Shown piece by piece: positions 59,366 through 64,000 of a DNA stretch of 64,000 bases. Each line of letters starts with the position of its first letter. The first letter of the stretch is position 1. The DNA is from Nocardiopsis sp. N85. GTDB lineage: Bacteria; Actinomycetota; Actinomycetes; Streptosporangiales; Streptosporangiaceae. The DNA is taken from assembly GCF_028882275.1 (NCBI RefSeq), contig NZ_JARBUT010000020.1:1-64000 (forward strand), in the 5' to 3' direction. Position numbers and translations under genes: made by a program. Under the pieces are notes generated by a model that saw nothing but the letters and a program-made list of their open reading frames with translations, was not told where the DNA came from and searched no databases.

Positions 59366-60586
59366 GTGAGTGACACAGGAAACAAGCCCCAGGTCGTCCT
59401 CGGCGTCGGCGGCGGTATCGCCGCCTACAAGGTGTGCGAACTGCTCCGCCGACTGACCGAGTCCGGCCATCGCGTCCGGGTCGTGCCCACGGACGAGGCC
59501 CTGCGCTTCGTCGGTGAGCCCACCTGGGCGGCGTTGTCCGGGCAACCCGTGGTCACCGGGGTGTGGGCCACGGTGCACGAGGTCCCGCACGTGCGCATCG
59601 GCCAGTCCGCCGACCTCGTCTTCGTCGCCCCGGCCACCGCCAACATCCTGGCCAAGGCCGCCGCCGGCCTCGCCGACGACCTGTTGACCAACACCCTGCT
59701 GACCGCCCGCTGTCCGGTGGTGTTCGCACCCGCGATGCACACCGAGATGTGGGAGCACCCGGCCACGCGGGCCAACGTCGGGACACTGCGCTCGCGCGGC
59801 GCGATCGTCCTGGACCCGGCCGTGGGCCGGCTCACCGGAGCCGATACCGGCCGGGGGCGCCTGCCCGAACCGGCCGAGCTCTTCGAGGCCGCCCGGCTGG
59901 CCCTGCGCCGCGGCGCGGCCGTTCCCGACCTCGTCGGGCGCCGCGTGGTCATCTCCGCCGGAGGGACCCGCGAGTCCATCGACCCGGTCCGTTTCATCGG
60001 CAACCACTCCTCCGGGAAACAGGGCTACGCCCTGGCCCGCACCGCGGTCGCCCGGGGCGCCGACGTGACGCTGGTCGCCGCCAACGTCTCCCTGTCCGAC
60101 CCGGCCGGGGCGCGGGTGGTCCCGGTGACCTCGGCCGTGGAACTGGCGGAGGCCATGGAGGCCGAGCGCGTCGACGCCGACGTCATCGTGATGAGCGCCG
60201 CCGTGGCCGACTTCCGGCCCGCCGCCAGCGTCATCTCCAAGATCAAGAAGTCCGGTACCGCGCCCGCGCCCATCGAACTGGTCGAGAACCCCGACGTCCT
60301 GGCCGGCCTGGTGGCCGCCCGGAAGCGGGAGGGCACCGGGCAGATCATCGTCGGTTTCGCCGCCGAGACCGACGACGTCCTCGCCAACGGTCGTGCCAAA
60401 CTGGCCAGGAAGGGCTGTGACCTGCTCGTGGTCAACCAGGTCGGCGGGGGCCGCGCCTTCGGCACCGAGGACAACCAGGCCGTCGTCCTGGGCTCCGAGG
60501 GCACCGCCGTGGAGATCCCGCACGGGCCCAAGGAGGACCTCGCCGATCGGGTGTGGGACCTCGTGGGAGAACGTTCATCCCGGTGA
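59366..60586 (+). CDS. coaBC: Bifunctional phosphopantothenoylcysteine decarboxylase/synthetase
   Basis: Makes 4'-phosphopantetheine for CoA in two steps. The 406-residue fusion has the FMN-dependent CoaC half (LGVGGGIAAYKVCELLRRL, catalytic His in VPHVRIGQSAD, APAMHTEMWEHPAT). The CTP-dependent CoaB half has ISAGGTRESIDPVRFIGN and SSGKQGYALA, then SAAVADFRPA and the Lys motif SKIKKS. GTG 59366 has TAGAACT ending 7 nt upstream, so it may be leaderless as well as co-transcribed with rpoZ. Order and length match mycobacterial Dfp. Confidence 0.95.
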   Translation: MSDTGNKPQVVLGVGGGIAAYKVCELLRRLTESGHRVRVVPTDEALRFVGEPTWAALSGQPVVTGVWATVHEVPHVRIGQSADLVFVAPATANILAKAAAGLADDLLTNTLLTARCPVVFAPAMHTEMWEHPATRANVGTLRSRGAIVLDPAVGRLTGADTGRGRLPEPAELFEAARLALRRGAAVPDLVGRRVVISAGGTRESIDPVRFIGNHSSGKQGYALARTAVARGADVTLVAANVSLSDPAGARVVPVTSAVELAEAMEAERVDADVIVMSAAVADFRPAASVISKIKKSGTAPAPIELVENPDVLAGLVAARKREGTGQIIVGFAAETDDVLANGRAKLARKGCDLLVVNQVGGGRAFGTEDNQAVVLGSEGTAVEIPHGPKEDLADRVWDLVGERSSR

Positions 60587-60694
60587 CCCGCAGGGCTCCG
60601 GGACTGGATTTCCCACCGTCCGGTACGACACACTTCCATCGGGCACCCGCGACCCACGAGGTCGTCCGGGGGTCCCCGTCCCCACCGGTCCCGT

Positions 60695-60700
60695 TACAGT
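60695..60700 (+). promoter_or_regulatory. -10 element of metK
   Basis: TACAGT predicts a start near 60707 and a leader of about 105 nt. The leader shows no SAM-I, SAM-II or SAM-IV signature that I can recognise. Confidence 0.5.
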
Positions 60701-60811
60701 GGACCGATAACCAACCGCATCGGTCGGTATTGACCGTCCCGGCAGGTCGTCGGGCGCGTCGTGCCGCGCCGTCCCATGTCAGCCAGCAGCCGCTGCAAGG
60801 AGTCACGCAAC

Positions 60812-62005
60812 GTGTCCCGCCGCCTTTTCACCTCCGAGTCGGTCACCGAGGGCCATCCCGACAAGATGGCCGACCAGATCAGTGACGCGATCCTCGACGC
60901 GATGCTCACCCACGACCCCGCCAGCCGGGTCGCCGTCGAGACGCTGATCACCACCGGTCAGGTCCACATCGCGGGTGAGGTCACCACCCAGACCTACGTC
61001 GACATCCCCGCCATCGTGCGCGAGACGATCCTCCGGATCGGGTACGACTCGTCCGCCAAGGGGTTCGACGGTGACTCCTGCGGGGTCAACGTCTCCATCG
61101 ACGCCCAGTCCCCCGACATCGCCCAGGGTGTCGACACCGCCTACGAGGCCCGGGTCGAGCACGAGGACGACGCCCTCAACCGTCAGGGCGCGGGCGACCA
61201 GGGCCTGATGTTCGGCTACGCCAACCGGGAGACCCCGGAGCTGATGCCGCTGCCGATCAAGCTGGCCCACTCGCTGGCCGAGCGCCTGGCCGAGGTCCGC
61301 CGCAACGGCACCGTGCCCTACCTGCGCCCCGACGGCAAGACCCAGGTCACGGTCGAGTACGACGGCCAGACCCCGGTCCGCCTGGACACGGTCGTGGTCT
61401 CCAGCCAGCACTCCGCCGACATCAGCCTGGAGGAGCTGCTCGCCCCGGACATCCGCGAGCACGTCATCGAGCCGGTGGTGACCGCCTTCGGCCTGGAGTC
61501 CGACGACTACCGCCTGCTGGTCAACCCGACCGGTCGTTTCGAGATCGGCGGCCCGATGGGCGACGCCGGCCTGACCGGCCGCAAGATCATCGTGGACACC
61601 TACGGCGGCTACGCCCGTCACGGTGGCGGCGCCTTCTCCGGCAAGGACCCGTCGAAGGTGGACCGTTCGGCCGCCTACGCGATGCGCTGGGTCGCCAAGA
61701 ACATCGTCGCGGCCGAGCTGGCCGAGCGCGCCGAGGTCCAGGTCGCCTACGCCATCGGCAAGGCGCACCCGGTCGGCGTGTTCATCGAGACCTTCGGCAC
61801 CGAGAAGGTGTCCCCGGAGCTGATCGAGAAGGCCGTCAAGGAGGTCTTCGACCTGCGTCCGGCCGCGATCGTGCGGGACCTGGACCTGCTGCGTCCCATC
61901 TACTCCAAGACCGCCGCCTACGGCCACTTCGGCCGCGAGCTGCCGGAGTTCACCTGGGAGCGCACCGACCGCGCAGCCGCGCTGCGGTCGTTCGCGGGGG
62001 CCTGA
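60812..62005 (+). CDS. metK: S-adenosylmethionine synthetase
   Basis: Makes SAM from methionine and ATP. The 397-residue protein has LFTSESVTEGHPDKMADQIS, GAGDQGLMFGYA, GRFEIGGPMGDAGLTGRK and GGGAFSGKDPSKVDRS, the two signature blocks of the family, and ends RTDRAAALRSFAGA. GTG 60812 is fixed by AAGGAG 9 nt upstream; earlier in-frame codons do not match the family. It ends in a strong terminator. With metF in the same window it serves the methyl cycle, but the two lie 16 kb apart. Confidence 0.97.
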   Translation: MSRRLFTSESVTEGHPDKMADQISDAILDAMLTHDPASRVAVETLITTGQVHIAGEVTTQTYVDIPAIVRETILRIGYDSSAKGFDGDSCGVNVSIDAQSPDIAQGVDTAYEARVEHEDDALNRQGAGDQGLMFGYANRETPELMPLPIKLAHSLAERLAEVRRNGTVPYLRPDGKTQVTVEYDGQTPVRLDTVVVSSQHSADISLEELLAPDIREHVIEPVVTAFGLESDDYRLLVNPTGRFEIGGPMGDAGLTGRKIIVDTYGGYARHGGGAFSGKDPSKVDRSAAYAMRWVAKNIVAAELAERAEVQVAYAIGKAHPVGVFIETFGTEKVSPELIEKAVKEVFDLRPAAIVRDLDLLRPIYSKTAAYGHFGRELPEFTWERTDRAAALRSFAGA

Positions 62006-62021
62006 GGCTCGACGCACCGAC

Positions 62022-62063
62022 GACGAGGGGGTGGGCGACCGACCGGTCGCCCACCCCCTCGTC
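62022..62063 (+). terminator. Terminator of metK
   Basis: A perfect 19-bp stem (62022-62040 with 62045-62063) and loop GACC, 17 nt past the stop. Confidence 0.9.
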
Positions 62064-62099
62064 CGTGTTCCGCGGGCATGGCGCACGTCCAAGGCCAAT

Positions 62100-62140
62100 A
62101 CTCTGTGTTATTAAATAAATACATATAGTTATGTTCTGTA
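62100..62140 (+). promoter_or_regulatory. A+T-rich promoter of the DUF11 gene
   Basis: About three quarters of these 41 bases are A or T, sharply unlike the flanks. TATAGT (62124-62129) is a likely -10 and GGAGGAA follows before ATG 62156. Such islands attract the xenogeneic silencer Lsr2. Confidence 0.5.
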
Positions 62141-62155
62141 CGTGGAGGAAGCACC

Positions 62156-62872
62156 ATGGTCGTAGCGGCGGCGATGTCAGCGGTGGGCCTGGCCGCGCTC
62201 GTGTCCCTGCCGGGGATCCAGGCGCCGGAACCGGTGGGGGCGAAGGAGGTCGTCCCCGGCGCGGAGAGCCTGCACGTGACGTTGCAGAGCGCCGAACGGG
62301 AGCGGCTGGACCCCGGGGACCGGGTGGAGTACACGATCAAGGTCCGCAACTCGGGAGCGTCGGACGTGTCCGAGGCCGAGGTCGTCCACTTCCTGCCCAC
62401 CACCATGCGCTATGTCGGGGGCACGGAGGGGGCCGAGGTGGACGGCGACCGGGTCGTCTGGGCGCGGCCGTTGGCGGCGGGGGAGCGGGCCTCGCTGAAA
62501 CTCACCGGCGAACTGACCGGGGTCCCCGAGGGGGCGTCGCGTCCGGTGTCGACCGTGTGCCTGCGCTCCGGGGCGGAGGGGGTGCTGACCTCCTGCGCGT
62601 CACAGGAGCACGAGGTGCGCAAGCGGCTGTCCCCCCTGTGGACCGGTGTGACCGCGGTCGGCCTGCTCGGGATCCTGGCCCTCGCCGGAGGGGGGATCGC
62701 GAGCCACGTCAGGTCCCGCGGGCCCCGGCCGACGCCGGAGGAGACCGGGGACCACGCGCCCGGGGACCACGCGCCCGGGGACCACGCGCCCGGGGACCAC
62801 GCGCCCGGGGAGACGCCCGACATCGGGACCTCTCCCGGGGCGACCGTCTACCGGCTGGACGCGCATCGCTAG
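62156..62872 (+). CDS. DUF11-type surface protein with membrane anchor and tandem repeats
   Basis: A 238-residue exported protein. A short signal sequence (MVVAAAMSAVGLAALVSLPG) leads to a DUF11/conserved-repeat beta domain (about 35-155): RLDPGDRVEYTIKVRNSGAS and VVHFLPTTMRYVGG are typical. Two Cys (140 and 150 regions) could form a disulfide. A helix (about 163-182) and a basic stop-transfer RSRGPRP follow. The cytosolic tail holds four copies of GDHAP. GGAGGAAG lies before ATG 62156. It stands alone between metK and a convergent DUF349 gene. Likely involved at the cell surface; no partner is evident. Confidence 0.7.
   Translation: MVVAAAMSAVGLAALVSLPGIQAPEPVGAKEVVPGAESLHVTLQSAERERLDPGDRVEYTIKVRNSGASDVSEAEVVHFLPTTMRYVGGTEGAEVDGDRVVWARPLAAGERASLKLTGELTGVPEGASRPVSTVCLRSGAEGVLTSCASQEHEVRKRLSPLWTGVTAVGLLGILALAGGGIASHVRSRGPRPTPEETGDHAPGDHAPGDHAPGDHAPGETPDIGTSPGATVYRLDAHR
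62747..62806. repeat. 15-bp tandem repeat, four copies, in the DUF11 gene
   Basis: GGGGACCACGCGCCC is repeated four times without change (62747-62761, -62776, -62791, -62806). It encodes GDHAP units and is in frame, so copy-number change would keep the frame. Confidence 0.9.
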
Positions 62873-62931
62873 GACCGGGGCGGGGGACGGGAGGAAGGGG
62901 GAGGAGATCCCCCCGAGTCCGTGCAAACGCG

Positions 62932-62967
62932 AAAAGACGGGCCCGTGCCCCTTCGGACACGGACCCG
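62932..62967 (-). terminator. Terminator of the DUF349 gene
   Basis: A 10-bp stem with one mismatch (CGGGCCCGTG with CACGGACCCG) is followed on the minus strand by TCTTTT, 17 nt past the stop. Confidence 0.75.
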
Positions 62968-62983
62968 CCCTGGGGGAAAGGCC

Positions 62984-64000
62984 TCAGCTCAGGTCGTCGA
63001 GCGCCTTCTCCGCCTCGGCCAGCCACGAACGGCGGGCCTCCAGCGCCTCCTCGAACTCCTTGACGCGACGGGCGTCGTTGTTCGCCCGCGCCTTCTCCAG
63101 CTTCTTCTCCAGATCGGCGATCGCCGTGGAGAGCTGTCCGACCGTGGCCGCGGCGCGCGCCCGGGCCTCGGGGTTCTTACGCTCCCACTCGGTCTCCTCC
63201 GCCCGCCGGACCTCGTCCTCGACCTGGCGGAAGGCCCCTTCGAACCGGTCGCGCACATCGCGCGGCAGCTCGCCGGCCTCCTCCCAGGCCTCCTGGAAGT
63301 CGCGCAGCCGGGCGCGGGCCCGGCGCGGGTCGGAGATCAGGGCGCGGACCTCCGTCTGCGCCTCCGCCAGGATCTTCTCCTTGGCGTCGGCGTTGACCCG
63401 CAGCTCCGCGTCGCGCTCGGCGAAGGTCGCGTTGCGCGCGTCGAAGAACCGGTCCTGGGCGGCCTTGAACCGGGCCCACAGGCGGTCCTCGCTGGTCCGG
63501 TCCGCGCGGCCGGTCTGCTTCCACCGCTGCATCAGGTCGCGGTAGGCGCGGGCGGTCTCGCCCCACTCGGTGGACTCGGCCAGGGTCTCGGCCTCGGCGA
63601 CGATGCGCTCCTTCTCGGCCCGCACCGACTCGCGTTCCTGGTCCAGGTTGGCGAAGTAGGCCTTGCGCCGCTTGGAGAAGGAGTTGCGCGCCGCCGACAT
63701 GCGCTTCCACAGCGCCTGCTCGGTGGGCCGGTCGGCCCGGGGGGCCTTCTTCCACTCCTCGATCAGCTGGAGCATCCGCTCGCCGCCGGACTTCCAGTGC
63801 GTGGTCTCCGCCGCGACCCGTTCGGCCTCGGCGACGATCCGCTCCTTGATCTCGCGGGCCTCGACGCGGGCCTGCTCCTGGGCCTGCTTCTGCTCGACCT
63901 TGCGCTCCTCGGCGCGGTCGGCCAACGCGTCCAGCCGTCGGGTCAGGGCGTCCAGGTCACCGACCGCGTGCGCCTCCCGCACCGCGGAGCGGAGCTTGTC
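62984..64000 (-). CDS. DUF349-domain protein, C-terminal part
   Basis: The frame is open to the window edge, so the N-terminus is missing. The visible ~338 residues consist of repeated helical DUF349 units, each marked by a W and an FWxR-like motif: ERMLQLIEEWKKAPRADRPT, YRDLMQRWKQTGRADRTSED, LRDFQEAWEEAGELPRDVRD. Between them lie KRRKAYFANLDQERE-type helices. It ends in a coiled coil (TAIADLEKKLEKARAN). DUF349 proteins are long alpha-helical and lack a known enzyme activity; roles in RNA or ribosome biology are guessed. Its own terminator follows. Confidence 0.85.
   Translation of the reverse strand, partial: DKLRSAVREAHAVGDLDALTRRLDALADRAEERKVEQKQAQEQARVEAREIKERIVAEAERVAAETTHWKSGGERMLQLIEEWKKAPRADRPTEQALWKRMSAARNSFSKRRKAYFANLDQERESVRAEKERIVAEAETLAESTEWGETARAYRDLMQRWKQTGRADRTSEDRLWARFKAAQDRFFDARNATFAERDAELRVNADAKEKILAEAQTEVRALISDPRRARARLRDFQEAWEEAGELPRDVRDRFEGAFRQVEDEVRRAEETEWERKNPEARARAAATVGQLSTAIADLEKKLEKARANNDARRVKEFEEALEARRSWLAEAEKALDDLS

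Noticed and set aside
60701..60811. SAM riboswitch in the metK leader
   Set aside because: None of the conserved SAM-I, SAM-II or SAM-IV core sequences is visible.

Overview
The window is high-GC actinobacterial chromosome, most likely from Nocardiopsis or a close relative in the Nocardiopsaceae. This rests on GC-rich codon use, near-full-length matches recalled for BldD, mIHF, actinobacterial QcrA/B/C, CtaE/CtaF, PimB and Rv2175c-type proteins, and a gene order that follows the Streptomyces and Mycobacterium chromosomes. The genus is inference. I see no tRNA, rRNA, CRISPR array, insertion sequence or prophage. Almost everything is core metabolism, so the novelty lies mainly in the regulatory DNA.

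Layout. 0-1 kb: end of ctaD, then ctaF. 1-7.9 kb: envelope genes (lipoprotein L,D-transpeptidase, PimB-type mannosyltransferase, two tandem NlpC/P60 endopeptidases) and a Zn-ribbon/NYN-domain pair. 8-12.7 kb: DEDD exonuclease-UvrC fusion, rhomboid protease, stand-alone RAM-domain protein, trpD and a degenerate receiver protein. 13-17.5 kb: ctaE-qcrC-qcrA-qcrB, the bcc-aa3 respiratory supercomplex genes. 18-25.8 kb: acyl-CoA ligase, ROK glucokinase, PlsC, esterase, DUF2007-like membrane protein and a MacS-type histidine kinase. 26.5-35.9 kb: an aromatic leader-peptide attenuator with a DAHP synthase, thiI, a phosphofructokinase with PPi-type residues, the MacR-type regulator and a PASTA kinase. 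34.9-38.5 kb: thiO-thiS-thiG behind a TPP riboswitch, an Rv2175c-type DNA-binding protein and thiE. 38.6-45.6 kb: quinone oxidoreductase behind a SoxR-type box, NmrA-type protein, DUF418, polyprenyl synthase, DUF817, metF and a GNAT enzyme. 45.9-57.5 kb: bldD, then the pyrimidine cluster pyrR-B-C-carA-carB-pyrK-pyrD-pyrF. 57.8-64 kb: mihF, gmk, rpoZ, coaBC, metK, a DUF11 surface protein and the start-less end of a DUF349 gene.

How it works together. The oxidase and bc1 genes form one respiratory module. The pyr cluster holds every step of UMP synthesis except the last transferase (pyrE is not here), and shows a PyrR-binding loop plus a CRP-type palindrome about 71 bp upstream of the inferred start. 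Glucokinase and the PPi-type phosphofructokinase each carry a DasR/NagR-type operator, which suggests joint control by an aminosugar-responsive GntR regulator. The DAHP synthase follows a leaderless 23-residue peptide with five aromatic residues in a seven-residue stretch and a terminator/antiterminator pair. Many genes show a TANNNT box 6-7 nt before the start codon, so leaderless mRNAs appear common.
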